Shown here one piece after another: positions 52,664-61,410 of a stretch of DNA of 64,000 nucleotides. How positions within the stretch are numbered: the first letter of the stretch is position 1; each line of letters begins with the position of its first letter. Made by a program: the position numbers and the translations under genes. This stretch comes from Sulfurimonas sp. (GTDB taxonomy: Bacteria > Campylobacterota > Campylobacteria > Campylobacterales > Sulfurimonadaceae), in assembly GCF_019429335.1 (NCBI RefSeq), contig NZ_JAHYJB010000005.1, forward strand, positions 1 to 64,000, read 5' to 3'. The notes under the pieces were generated by a model, which ran no database searches, was not told the origin of the DNA, and worked only from the letters and a program-made list of their open reading frames with translations.

Positions 52664-54051
52664 AAATACATCAGATATTTATACTCAAATTTCTGCTGTT
52701 ATTTGCAAGCACGCTACTTATCATATCCGTTATCAGCTATATAGCTTTAAAATCCATAGTCGTAGAGCATAACAAAAATCATCTAAAACATGCAATCGAG
52801 CTGATGGAGATAGAGCTTGAGAATATAGGGGATTTGGACGCATATGCCCTTAAGGTTTATGAAAAAACATCCCTCAGAGCGACAATAATCGCTGAAGACG
52901 GAGTTGTTGTGGCAGAATCAAACGCTGACAAAGCTCAAATGGACAATCACGCTTCGCGTATCGAAGTAATGGAGTCGAATTCTCAAGATTATGGGAGTGT
53001 CATAAGATATTCAAACACGGTTAAGGCTGATTATTTGAATGTCGTAAAAAAAATAGCCCATAAAGAGGGACAGATCTATATACGGCTATCCATGAGTTTG
53101 GCGCAGATAATGGATGACTTCTACTCGCTTTGGATAAAACTCTTTTTTATTTTTATGGGCATTTTGGTCGTTGCCGCATTTGTGTCAAAAAATATGAGCC
53201 AGAGAATAGTTTATGATATCACCCAGCTTAGAAACTATCTTGATGAGGTTTCAAGCAAAAACTACAAAGCGGTTGTGAAGACAAAATATTTTTATGAGTT
53301 TTTGCAAATCTCGCTGCTTTTGAAAAATCTCGTAAAAAAACTCAGCAAAAACGAGAAGAAAAAAGCGAAGCATATGGCAAAGCTAAGGCTTATAAACAAG
53401 CAAAAAAACGATATCCTCTCTGCTATCTCACATGAGTTTAAAAATCCTGTGGCGGCTATTATGGGCTATGCGCAGACTATCCAAGAAGATAGCGACATGC
53501 CAAAGAGCGTCAGGGATAAATTTTTGAGCAAAATTAGCTCAAACGGCGAGAAGATATCCAAGATGTTAGATAGGCTTACTCTCTCGGTTAAGCTTGAAAA
53601 TGGCGATTTGGCAATAAATAAGAGCGAGTTTGATTTAAAACAGCTTTGTCATGAAGTCGCATCAAATCTCGCTCTAAAATATAAAGAGAGAGATATAAGA
53701 GTTGTAGCAGATGAGCAGCTGATTTTTACCGATAAGACGATGCTGGAGCTAGCTCTTATCAATCTGGTTGACAATGCTCTGAAATACTCCAAAAGTGATG
53801 TCATAATTGAGCTAAAAGATAAAAAAGTCTCAGTCTTAGACAGTGGCATAGGCATAAGAGAAGAGCATCTAAAGAGCATTGCAGAGAAGTTTTACAGGGT
53901 GGATAAAAACAGATGGGACAACTCTATGGGAATTGGCTTAGCTATGGTTACTTATGTTTTAAAACTGCTTGACTCGTCGCTTGAGATAAGCTCTGAGTTT
54001 GGCAAAGGTTCGAGCTTTGGTTTTAGCGTGGAGAAGATGTCAAAGAGTTAG
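52657..54051 (+). CDS. Membrane sensor histidine kinase
   Basis: A 464-residue protein with two transmembrane helices (about 10-30 and 161-182) flanking a 125-residue periplasmic region, then a HAMP-like linker (about 184-240). DHp phosphoacceptor His in ISHEFKNPVAAIMGY near 267, N box LVNLVDNALKYSKS near 372, and G boxes DSGIGIREEH and SMGIGLAMVTYVL. GTG start at 52657 overlaps the regulator stop. The stop overlaps the convergent dnaX stop region by four bases. Confidence 0.88.
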   Translation: MLKIHQIFILKFLLLFASTLLIISVISYIALKSIVVEHNKNHLKHAIELMEIELENIGDLDAYALKVYEKTSLRATIIAEDGVVVAESNADKAQMDNHASRIEVMESNSQDYGSVIRYSNTVKADYLNVVKKIAHKEGQIYIRLSMSLAQIMDDFYSLWIKLFFIFMGILVVAAFVSKNMSQRIVYDITQLRNYLDEVSSKNYKAVVKTKYFYEFLQISLLLKNLVKKLSKNEKKKAKHMAKLRLINKQKNDILSAISHEFKNPVAAIMGYAQTIQEDSDMPKSVRDKFLSKISSNGEKISKMLDRLTLSVKLENGDLAINKSEFDLKQLCHEVASNLALKYKERDIRVVADEQLIFTDKTMLELALINLVDNALKYSKSDVIIELKDKKVSVLDSGIGIREEHLKSIAEKFYRVDKNRWDNSMGIGLAMVTYVLKLLDSSLEISSEFGKGSSFGFSVEKMSKS

Positions 54052-55688
54052 ATTTTTAGCTGAACAGTTCTTTTTGTCGCTTCAAAAAGTTCGGTTGCTT
54101 TTTGAACCATCTGCTCTTCTAAAATATCCGCACCGTTTATCTCTCTTGAAGAGTCACCGCTCTGGCAGTTTGTAACACAGCTCGCACTTCCGCCGATTTC
54201 AACTTCCTCTATCATCGAAGCAGGCTCTTCTTCAACAGCCTCTGACTGCGTTATGCTCTCTTCTTTTTGAGCTTTGCTGCAAGCCTCATGTTTGATTTTT
54301 GTCTCAAATCCAAACACCTCTCTTACCAGCTGTTTTATTACCGAGTAACCGTGTGTTAAGACCTTTTTGCACTCGTCATTTGCGCAGCTCTCCCAAGTAA
54401 GCAGGTTGTTTTCATAAGATATAAATGAGATGCTTCTCTCAAAACACTCTCCAAGTTCAAAATTTCTGTCTTTTATCTTTGAAACAAGCTCAAAGAAGGT
54501 ATTTTCATAAGGATTTTTTTCTACATGTAGATTCTCTTTTGGCACCTTTTCTTCATGCTGAGACTGATTCTCATCTTTTGGCAGATTGATTGGAGTTGCA
54601 CATGATATGGCAGGTCTATGTATCTCTTTTTGCAGAGACTCTATCATCTGGTCAACCTCTTTTATGCGCAGAGCCTCAACCATTTTGAAAAATATAAGCG
54701 AGAGCACGAAAGAGCCATCGGCATTGATATGAAACAGATATTTCGCATCGCTTAAAATTCTAAAAAATCTATCCAGTACAAGTGTAGAGTAGAGCGCGTC
54801 TGCGGCGTACATTCTATCTTTTAAAAAGACTATAAGCTCATCAACTACCATCTCAGGTTCATAATCTTGCAGAACTTTTACATATTCGACAATTTTTGCA
54901 TAATCTTTTGCAAAAACTGCACTAAAGAGTTCACTTGTAAATTTCGGGTCAACGAGACCTAGCATATCTGTAACTGTACGCACGTCAACATAGTTTTTAG
55001 AAAATATTATTGCCTGATCAAGCAGAGTAAGCGTATCTCTAAGGCTTCCGCTTCCGCTACGTGAGAGTATCTCTAACGCTTCCGCTTCATATTTTATCCC
55101 CTCAAGGTTTAGGATATGGGCGAGGTGGTCTACTATTTTATTTGTAGCAATCGATTTAAATCTGAAGTGCTGAGTACGGCTCAGAATAGTTGCCGGAATC
55201 TTTAGAGGGTCGGTAGTCGCTAGTATAAACTTTACATATGATGGCGGCTCTTCAAGCGTTTTTAGCAGAGCGTTAAATGCCGGAGTGCTGAGCATGTGAA
55301 CTTCATCAATTATAAAAATCTTAAATCTTGCGATTGAGGGCTTGTATTTTGTCTGCTCCACCAAATCGCGGATATCGTCTATTCCTCTGTTTGAAGCTCC
55401 GTCCATCTCAACGATGTCTATGTGGCGGCCATCAAGAGCCATGTTGCAGTTTTGGCAAGTTCCGCATGGCTGATGAGTTAAACCAGTTTCACAAATAAGA
55501 GCCTTTGCAAAGATGCGCGCGGTTGAAGTTTTTCCGCTTCCCCTGAGTCCTGAGAAAAGGTATGCGTGAGAGAGCCTGTTTGAGTCAAGCGCAAGTGAGA
55601 GAGTTTGGGAAACCGTTTCTTGACCTATAAGCTCATCAAAGCTTTTTGGTCTATATTTTCGCGCTAATACTTCTGAACTTTCTCTCAC
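54048..55688 (-). CDS. dnaX: DNA polymerase III subunit gamma/tau
   Basis: A 546-residue clamp-loader ATPase. Walker A in LFSGLRGSGKTSTARIFAKAL near 45, zinc site CQNC with an upstream CGTC pair near 75, Walker B IIDEVHMLSTPAFNALLKTLEEPP near 127, and the sensor region SGSGSLRDTLTLLDQ near 213. The rest is a tau-like C-terminal extension with low-complexity E/S/K residues (about 385-500). No strong A AAA AAG slippery site and hairpin as in E. coli were found; only the full-length form is predicted. Confidence 0.93.
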   Translation of the reverse strand: MRESSEVLARKYRPKSFDELIGQETVSQTLSLALDSNRLSHAYLFSGLRGSGKTSTARIFAKALICETGLTHQPCGTCQNCNMALDGRHIDIVEMDGASNRGIDDIRDLVEQTKYKPSIARFKIFIIDEVHMLSTPAFNALLKTLEEPPSYVKFILATTDPLKIPATILSRTQHFRFKSIATNKIVDHLAHILNLEGIKYEAEALEILSRSGSGSLRDTLTLLDQAIIFSKNYVDVRTVTDMLGLVDPKFTSELFSAVFAKDYAKIVEYVKVLQDYEPEMVVDELIVFLKDRMYAADALYSTLVLDRFFRILSDAKYLFHINADGSFVLSLIFFKMVEALRIKEVDQMIESLQKEIHRPAISCATPINLPKDENQSQHEEKVPKENLHVEKNPYENTFFELVSKIKDRNFELGECFERSISFISYENNLLTWESCANDECKKVLTHGYSVIKQLVREVFGFETKIKHEACSKAQKEESITQSEAVEEEPASMIEEVEIGGSASCVTNCQSGDSSREINGADILEEQMVQKATELFEATKRTVQLKI

Positions 55689-55733
55689 GCCTGCCCTCCA
55701 TTTTTAATTATGGTGATTTTAGCATTTTAAGAG

Positions 55734-56029
55734 TTAAACTTTGATATGTAGGTGCTGTTTTTTATTTTTTAGCATCGTCAATATGCAGATACTTGTTTTG
55801 ATCTCTTTTGCATTAAGAGTTGGATTTTGAATAAAATAGCCTTGAACATAATGGCAGCCTATACTCTTACATGTCAGCAGCTCTTCCTTTGTCTCTACAT
55901 CCTCGGCTATTACTTTTATGCCAAGCCCGATTGCCAAGTTTGTAATGCTTTTGGTCATTATCTTTTTTTTAACATCTTTTTGTATGTCGGTAAGAAAAAA
56001 ATCTATTTTTTGGCAAACTGTTTTTCATG
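55734..56029 (-). pseudogene. Remnant of an EAL-domain c-di-GMP phosphodiesterase
   Basis: The readable C-terminal piece contains KIDFFLTDIQKDVKKK (EAL strand with Lys-Ile-Asp), IAIGLGIKVIAEDVETKEEL (the conserved AEGVE-type stretch, here AEDVE) and CHYVQGYFIQNP (Gln-Gly-Tyr, the loop near the EAL C-terminus). The N-terminal half with the EAL motif itself is missing; an in-frame TGA lies upstream at about 56029. About 95 residues remain and no good start exists, so no phosphodiesterase activity is expected. It sits between dnaX and a sensor kinase. Confidence 0.7.
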
Positions 56030-56069
56030 ACGAAATATTAGTCATGAATTATTTCAAAAAAAGTTACAA

Positions 56070-58126
56070 CTATTTTATTTGAAGTGAAAAAGTAGAGATA
56101 GTCCCATGTCCTATGCCATCGCTCTTTAGCGTTATATCTCCGCCTAAAATATTTGCCATTTTTTTACTGAGAGAGAGACCCAGACCTGTTCCTTTATGGC
56201 TCTTTTGCATAACATTTTCAAGCTGGGTAAAGTCGTTAAAGAGCTGTTTCATATCATCTTCAGATATTCCTATGCCGCTGTCTTTTACTTTTACATATAG
56301 ACTTTCACTGTCGTTATATAACTCGAGCCGTATGCCTCCCTCTGGGGTAAATTTAATGGCGTTGGAGAGAAGATTTACCACAATCTGTTTAAACATCTGA
56401 GGGTCAGTTTGGTATTTTTTATTTTCAAAGTTATCAAATATAAAATCAAATTTGATATTTTTATCCTTAGCCAAAGGAGAGAGCATGTTGAGGCTGCTTT
56501 GAACTATATCTAAGATATCTACACTCTCAACATGTGCTTCCATCTTGCCGGCTTCAATCTTGGCCATGTCTAAAATCTCATTTATCATGCTAAGAAGATA
56601 TTGTGCAGATGATTCAATATTTTCAACTGTATCTTCTTGATCCTCATTTAGCTCTTCATACTCAATCATAAACTGTGCAAAACCTATAATTGCATTTAGC
56701 GGAGTTCTAAGTTCATGCGACATATTTGATATAAATGCTGATTTTGCCCTTGAAGCAGAGGCAGTTCTCTCGATCAGCCTGATTCTCTCAAGCTGCAGTG
56801 TTATCATAGAGGCGATAGAGTTGTAAAAATTCTGTTCATTTTTATCTTCAAAACTCTCTATTCCAAGTTCAATGGAGCCGAAATATATCTTCTCATCATT
56901 CTCAAAATCACTCACATAAAGATCTACAGACTCTTTGTCCGAAACTATATTTTGCTCTTTTTTGAAATGCAGATTCTCTTTGTAAGTCAATTTTTTTATC
57001 TCTTGCATAGAGACGTCCATACACTCATCTTCACTCTTTGTCTGAATGATGGTGTTAAAGAGTTCAATTAGCTGAGTAAACCTTTTTAATCTTAACTTAT
57101 TCTCCTCTTCCAGCGTCTGAAGTGCCGAGAATGTAGTTTTTAACATGTTATTAAAAGAGTGGGTTAGCGTGGCTATCTCATCCTGCGAATTTACGTTTAA
57201 CTGTGCGGAGTAGTTTTGCGTTTTGGTTATATAGTTGGTTGTGTCGGTGAGCTCTTCAATCGGTTTTACGATATCTCTGGATTGTTTGATAGACATATAG
57301 ATGATTAGTATAAAAATAACAAGCGACATGTAGAGCATAAAACTGATAAAATCATATAAAAACTCCAGCGCAACGCCTTTATCTACAGCATAGACAATGT
57401 GCCAATCATTTAAAAAAGAGGATAATTTTTCATATACGACAACATATCTGCTATCAATAATGCTGTTCGTATTGTTTTTGAAATTTATTTCCAGTGGGAT
57501 CTTTTCACCTATAATAAAGCTATTTTCTGGATTTACTATGTATGAGTGAACGGTCTCGTTGTGTGTCAGATATGAGTCTAGATTTTTAAGATTGTACTTT
57601 AAAACCAAAAATCCGAGTTTTTTTTCCTTTTCAAAAGAGGCATGTATCTGTGAGTACATGTAAAGATAACCATCTTTCACGTAAACCCCATACTCTTTTG
57701 TATTTAACTCATTGAGGCTATATTTTTTAAGCAATATATTTTTATATGATGAAGAAACAATGGTAGAGTCTAAGGCAACCGCCATAAATGTGATATCTAA
57801 GTTTAAATCCTCTTTTTTTGAGTTAAGAGCCTTGAGATTCTCTTGTCGATATCCTCCGCCAAGAGGTCATCCATCAAATCAAGGGAGCTTAAAAATCTCA
57901 CCTCCTTGGTTAAGCTCTCTAGATGGTTGTTAATAAGTCCTATTACAACTTTGGTTCTCTCTAGATGTTCATTAATAGTTTTGTTTACTATTTTTGTTTC
58001 ACTTAAAAAAAGGGTATAGATTAAAAGTGTTAGAAACGGCAAAAAACCTATAACTATAAAAATAGAGAGCAGCTTGTTGCGCAGTGATTTTTTTAAAAAA
58101 TCAAACATCTTGAAGCTTTTCTTCAA
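56070..58126 (-). CDS. Cache-type sensor histidine kinase, split by a frameshift at an A7 run
   Basis: Two readable parts: 57803-58126 (107 residues: N-terminal helix about 21-43 and the start of a periplasmic sensor) and 56070-57785 (571 residues: rest of a Cache-like sensor, helix near 57300-57360, HAMP-type linker, DHp His in MSHELRTPLNAIIGF, catalytic NLLSNAIKFTPEGG and DSGIGIS). The first part ends LLTQKKRI, stop; one base earlier the same text reads EDLNLDITFMAVALDST, joining the second part. The change happens at A AAA AAG (57812-57818, minus strand), the classic -1 slippery heptamer in its correct phase. One extra A gives 686 codons. It could be programmed slippage, decay, or sequencing error. 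No receiver domain. Confidence 0.75.
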
Positions 58127-59123
58127 TTTCTAGGATTTCATCCAAGTTCTCCATAAATATGTCAACTACCTTTGGATTAAAATGCGAACCTGAATAATTT
58201 TTGATAATTTCAAGAGTTTTCTCTAAAGTAAAAGCTCTCTTGTAAGGTCTTTCACTAAGTAGTGCATCAAACACGTCAACAACCGCAACTATGGCGCCGC
58301 TAAGTGGGATATTATCGCCAGCAAGAGCATTCGGATAGCCTTTGCCGTTGTATTTTTCATGATGAGAGTGGGCTATCTCTGCTGCCAGCCTAAGAAGAGG
58401 CGTCTCTTTTTGTGAGAGGATAGAGTAGCCGATAACGGAGTGCTGTTTCATTATCTCAAACTCTTCGTTATCTAGTTTGCCGGGTTTTAGAAGTATGTTG
58501 TCAGCAATACCGACTTTTCCTATGTCGTGCATCGGGGACGCCAATCTCATAAGTTCAACGCCCTCGCTGCTCCATCCAAATTTTCTCGCAATCAGTGCAG
58601 CCATTTCGCCTACTCTGAGAGTGTGGGCTGATGTTTCATTGTCTCTATATTCGGCAGTTTTTCCAAGGATAGAGATAATATCCTGTTCGCTTTTTTGGAT
58701 TTCTATGAGGGCATTTTGAAGCTCTTTTGTTTTTTTAGAGACCTCTTGCTCCAAGATTTTCTTGTGCTCTTTGAGCATATTCTGATAAGCTCCGAGTTTG
58801 ATTGCATTTTTGACCCTAAGGCCAAATTCAACAATATCATACGGCTTTGTCAAGTACTCGTTTGCTCCAAGTTTTAGGCACTTTGTTATAGCCTCTTTGT
58901 CTGAGAGAGCAGAGATGACAATAAGCGGAATTGTAGAAAATTTCTCGTCGCTCTTGATGATGCTAGTGGCTTCGTACCCGTCCATAACAGGCATCATTAA
59001 GTTCATCAAAATCAAATCAACTTTTTGTCTGTTTAAAATCTCTATAGCTTCTTTGCCGTTTTGAGCTTCGATGACATTAAAACCCTCTTTGTTTAGTATC
59101 TTTGAGGCAACTTTTCTGTTCAT
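58101..59123 (-). CDS. Response-regulator HD-GYP protein with altered receiver
   Basis: A 340-residue protein: receiver (1 to about 115), linker coiled coil (about 115-150), HD-GYP domain (about 150-335) with SPMHDIGKVGIAD, HHEKYNGKGYPN (His-His and GYP) and VVDVFDALLSERPY, all catalytic c-di-GMP phosphodiesterase residues present. The receiver looks impaired: the usual phosphoacceptor Asp before L-M-M-P is Asn (AAC in LILMNLMMPVMDGYE). The expected acidic pair lies before the first ATG, in the same frame (SVLLCDDEL), with no canonical start codon and a TAA just above. It overlaps the kinase gene by 26 bases, so they are translated together. Confidence 0.8.
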   Translation of the reverse strand: MNRKVASKILNKEGFNVIEAQNGKEAIEILNRQKVDLILMNLMMPVMDGYEATSIIKSDEKFSTIPLIVISALSDKEAITKCLKLGANEYLTKPYDIVEFGLRVKNAIKLGAYQNMLKEHKKILEQEVSKKTKELQNALIEIQKSEQDIISILGKTAEYRDNETSAHTLRVGEMAALIARKFGWSSEGVELMRLASPMHDIGKVGIADNILLKPGKLDNEEFEIMKQHSVIGYSILSQKETPLLRLAAEIAHSHHEKYNGKGYPNALAGDNIPLSGAIVAVVDVFDALLSERPYKRAFTLEKTLEIIKNYSGSHFNPKVVDIFMENLDEILEIEEKLQDV

Positions 59124-59153
59124 TAACTCATCGTCACACAGTAGTACGCTTTA

Positions 59154-59566
59154 CTACTCGCTCCATCTGTATAAAACCTTTATGTCGTTATCAAGATTCT
59201 TGACGTTAATATATCCTATGGCGCCTTCAACATTTTTGACAAAAGCTTTAACGCTCTCCTCGGAGTGCATCCCGACCGGGGGTCTTTTTCCAAGATAGTG
59301 CTGTGCGGCCCAGTATGATTTTAATCTCTCAAAATTCATCTCTACTATTTTATTTTCAACTTTTCTCTTATAGGGTCTCTTGCTCCCAGATTGACAGGAA
59401 CAGCATTGATGTCCTCAATAACAGTTATTTTTTTTAAAAATATCGCTTTAATCTGCGCTCTTGAGAGATCTTTCATCTTTTGGTTTGCAATAACGGCATA
59501 CTCATCAGCCAAAGATTGGGTAGAGAACATAATGGTCGATAAAAAAATTATGATAACTGTTTTCAT
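59154..59566 (-). pseudogene. PBP-like periplasmic protein (PstS-type domain), one frameshift
   Basis: The first part, 59345-59566 (73 residues), has a signal peptide (about 1-20) and the DEYAVIANQKMKDLSRAQIKAIFL opening of small phosphate-binding-protein-like domains; the second, 59154-59339 (61 residues), has FERLKSYWAAQHYLGKRPPV and a GAIGYINVKN end typical of the same domain. The break is after REKLKIK; one extra T near 59365 would give REKFENKIVEM and 138 codons. TAATG links it to the beta-barrel gene upstream. A periplasmic sensor or ligand partner for the kinase cluster is likely. Confidence 0.65.
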
Positions 59567-60555
59567 TAGAAGAGCACTGAGAATGAGAATAAAAACTGAT
59601 TTTGGTTACTTTGTGAGTGAAACTGGTATTCAGATTTTATTGCAATAGGATAGAGTGGCCTATATGTGTAGCCAAATATCAATAGGTCATCATCAGTTGT
59701 GTTGAGATTGTCATCGTATGATTCTACTCTTATGACTCCTATATGCTGTTCGCTAAAGCGGTATAGACCTTGTATGTAGAGTGCGTAGTCGGTAGTAAAA
59801 TCACTTTCTGATTTTTGAGAGCCTATTTCAGATAAAATCTGATATTTGTCGGACTCATATTTTGCTGAGAGAAGAAAGTAGTAAAGATTGTTTTGGATTG
59901 TGTAGTTGTCGAGATTGTGAAAATAGCCGCTGTTTAGTTTGAACGTATAGTCATCTCTCTCGTATGATATGCCAAACCCATAATGCTCATCAATTTTGTA
60001 ATTATTGTACTTATTGTCAATATCATTGTTGTGCTGCAACATGACATCAACCTTTAGCTCACCATCCCTGTAGGAGAGGTAAGAGGTGCCAAGCCCCGTT
60101 GTAAATTTTGGAAAAATAATTGATGTGCTCATTGGATTGGATGTTGTTTCTCGCAGAACATTTACAGGCAGTAGGTTCCAAAAACCTATCGGTGAGCTGT
60201 ATTTACCGACTCTAAACATGTAATTTTCATTGAGGTTATAATCTAAATATAGTCTTTCTGTGTACAATTTATGGTTATTGGTACTATCCTTAACGCCGTT
60301 TTGGTGCGTCACTACGTAGACCTCTTTAAACTCAAGTTCAGCCATGTATGAGAATTTTTCATAATCACCATAACCTAAAATAGCTACATCATTTATTCTG
60401 TATCTGTCAATATCGTCTGCATGTTTGTAGTCAAGTGAAAAATAGCCGCCTATGTAAAGCGGAAGTGAGCCCACTTGAACCCCTTTGCCCAGCTGATACT
60501 CTTCATCAGCGTGTGCAAAGAGCAGAAATGTAAAAATAAGAGCGATATAGCGCAT
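59566..60555 (-). CDS. Outer membrane beta-barrel protein (porin-like)
   Basis: A 329-residue protein with a signal peptide (about 1-17, ending AHA) and then about 14-16 alternating short beta strands rich in Y, F, N, D and S, with GLGTSYLSYRDGELKVDVML and the terminal phenylalanine (FSVLF) required for outer membrane insertion. Phosphate or carboxylate porins of this size occur beside PBP-like genes, but the ligand is unknown. It probably starts an operon of beta-barrel, PBP-like, HD-GYP and kinase genes (TAATG link). Confidence 0.65.
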   Translation of the reverse strand: MRYIALIFTFLLFAHADEEYQLGKGVQVGSLPLYIGGYFSLDYKHADDIDRYRINDVAILGYGDYEKFSYMAELEFKEVYVVTHQNGVKDSTNNHKLYTERLYLDYNLNENYMFRVGKYSSPIGFWNLLPVNVLRETTSNPMSTSIIFPKFTTGLGTSYLSYRDGELKVDVMLQHNNDIDNKYNNYKIDEHYGFGISYERDDYTFKLNSGYFHNLDNYTIQNNLYYFLLSAKYESDKYQILSEIGSQKSESDFTTDYALYIQGLYRFSEQHIGVIRVESYDDNLNTTDDDLLIFGYTYRPLYPIAIKSEYQFHSQSNQNQFLFSFSVLF

Positions 60556-60578
60556 AAAAAAATTTCCTTTTTATAGTT

Positions 60579-61322
60579 TTATAAGTTTAACCACTTTTTT
60601 GCTACATTCATTAACGATTCAGGATTTTCTGAAGCAAAAAACTCCAGCTTTGTTGTTTCATATTTTGTATTTAATTTAAAATCAAGTTCAAGCTGTTCTA
60701 CGATAGCGTCGCCTGAGTGGATAAGCACGGTATCTTTGCCGAAATAGTTCCCAATGGCGTCAGAGATGAGCGGAAAGTGTGTACACCCCAAGATAATAGC
60801 GTCTGGTTTTTCAAGGGCGTCAAAGTAGTGTTTGAATGTCGCTTCCAAAATCTCCCCGCTGTAAATCTCCTCTTCAACGATAGGAACAAAAAGCCCCGTC
60901 GCTTTTGCTTGAAGATTATAAAATCCTTCTGCATGTAGTCCTATTTCATAAGCTTTTGAGTTGATTGTCGCTTTTGTTCCAAGGATTAATATATTTGCAT
61001 TTTTATCTTTGATTGCATTTGCAGTTGCCAAAATTCCCGCTTCAACAACACCGATAACAGGGCAAGAGGAGACTTCCCGCATCTCATCAAGCGCATGTGC
61101 GCTCACCGTGTTACATGCTACAATGATGAGGTCAAGGTCAAAGTTTTTGAAAAACTCTACGGCTTCTATGGCGTAGCGAATGATGGTGGTTTTGTCTTTT
61201 ATGCCATAGGGAACTCTCGCGGTGTCTCCAAAATAGACTATCTCTGCAAAAAGATTGTGTTCAAGCAGTGATTTTACAACAGTTAAGCCGCCGATTCCGC
61301 TGTCAAATACACCGACTTTCAC
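60579..61322 (-). CDS. murI: Glutamate racemase
   Basis: A 247-residue enzyme supplying D-glutamate for peptidoglycan. KVGVFDSGIGGLTVVKSLL at the start, VACNTVSAHALDEM with the first catalytic Cys near residue 70, and IILGCTHFPLIS with the second near 180. The start is GTG at 61320-61322 (MKVGVFDS) behind GAGGAGAA; a longer frame to 61361 adds an unlikely basic extension over the repeat. It follows rho across an 88-base gap holding a palindrome. Confidence 0.94.
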   Translation of the reverse strand: MKVGVFDSGIGGLTVVKSLLEHNLFAEIVYFGDTARVPYGIKDKTTIIRYAIEAVEFFKNFDLDLIIVACNTVSAHALDEMREVSSCPVIGVVEAGILATANAIKDKNANILILGTKATINSKAYEIGLHAEGFYNLQAKATGLFVPIVEEEIYSGEILEATFKHYFDALEKPDAIILGCTHFPLISDAIGNYFGKDTVLIHSGDAIVEQLELDFKLNTKYETTKLEFFASENPESLMNVAKKWLNL

Positions 61323-61335
61323 TATTCTTCTCCTC

Positions 61336-61360
61336 TGTCCAAGAAGTGGATTCCTTGACA
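61336..61360. repeat. Palindromic repeat, family 2, copy b
   Basis: TGTCCAAGAAGTGGATTCCTTGACA is 25 bases; given by its ends, TGTCCAAGAA (61336-61345) and TTCCTTGACA (61351-61360) are imperfect arms. It resembles 19583-19606 (same AAGTGRATTCCTT core) and is also placed in a gap between two minus-strand genes. Confidence 0.65.
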
Positions 61361-61410
61361 AATTCCCCTTACTAAAGCTAGGCCAAAAGGCGATAAATCT
61401 GACTTCGTCA

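Noticed and set aside
54048-55688. A programmed frameshift in dnaX to make gamma
   Set aside because: No A AAA AAG site with a downstream hairpin was found in the plausible zone.
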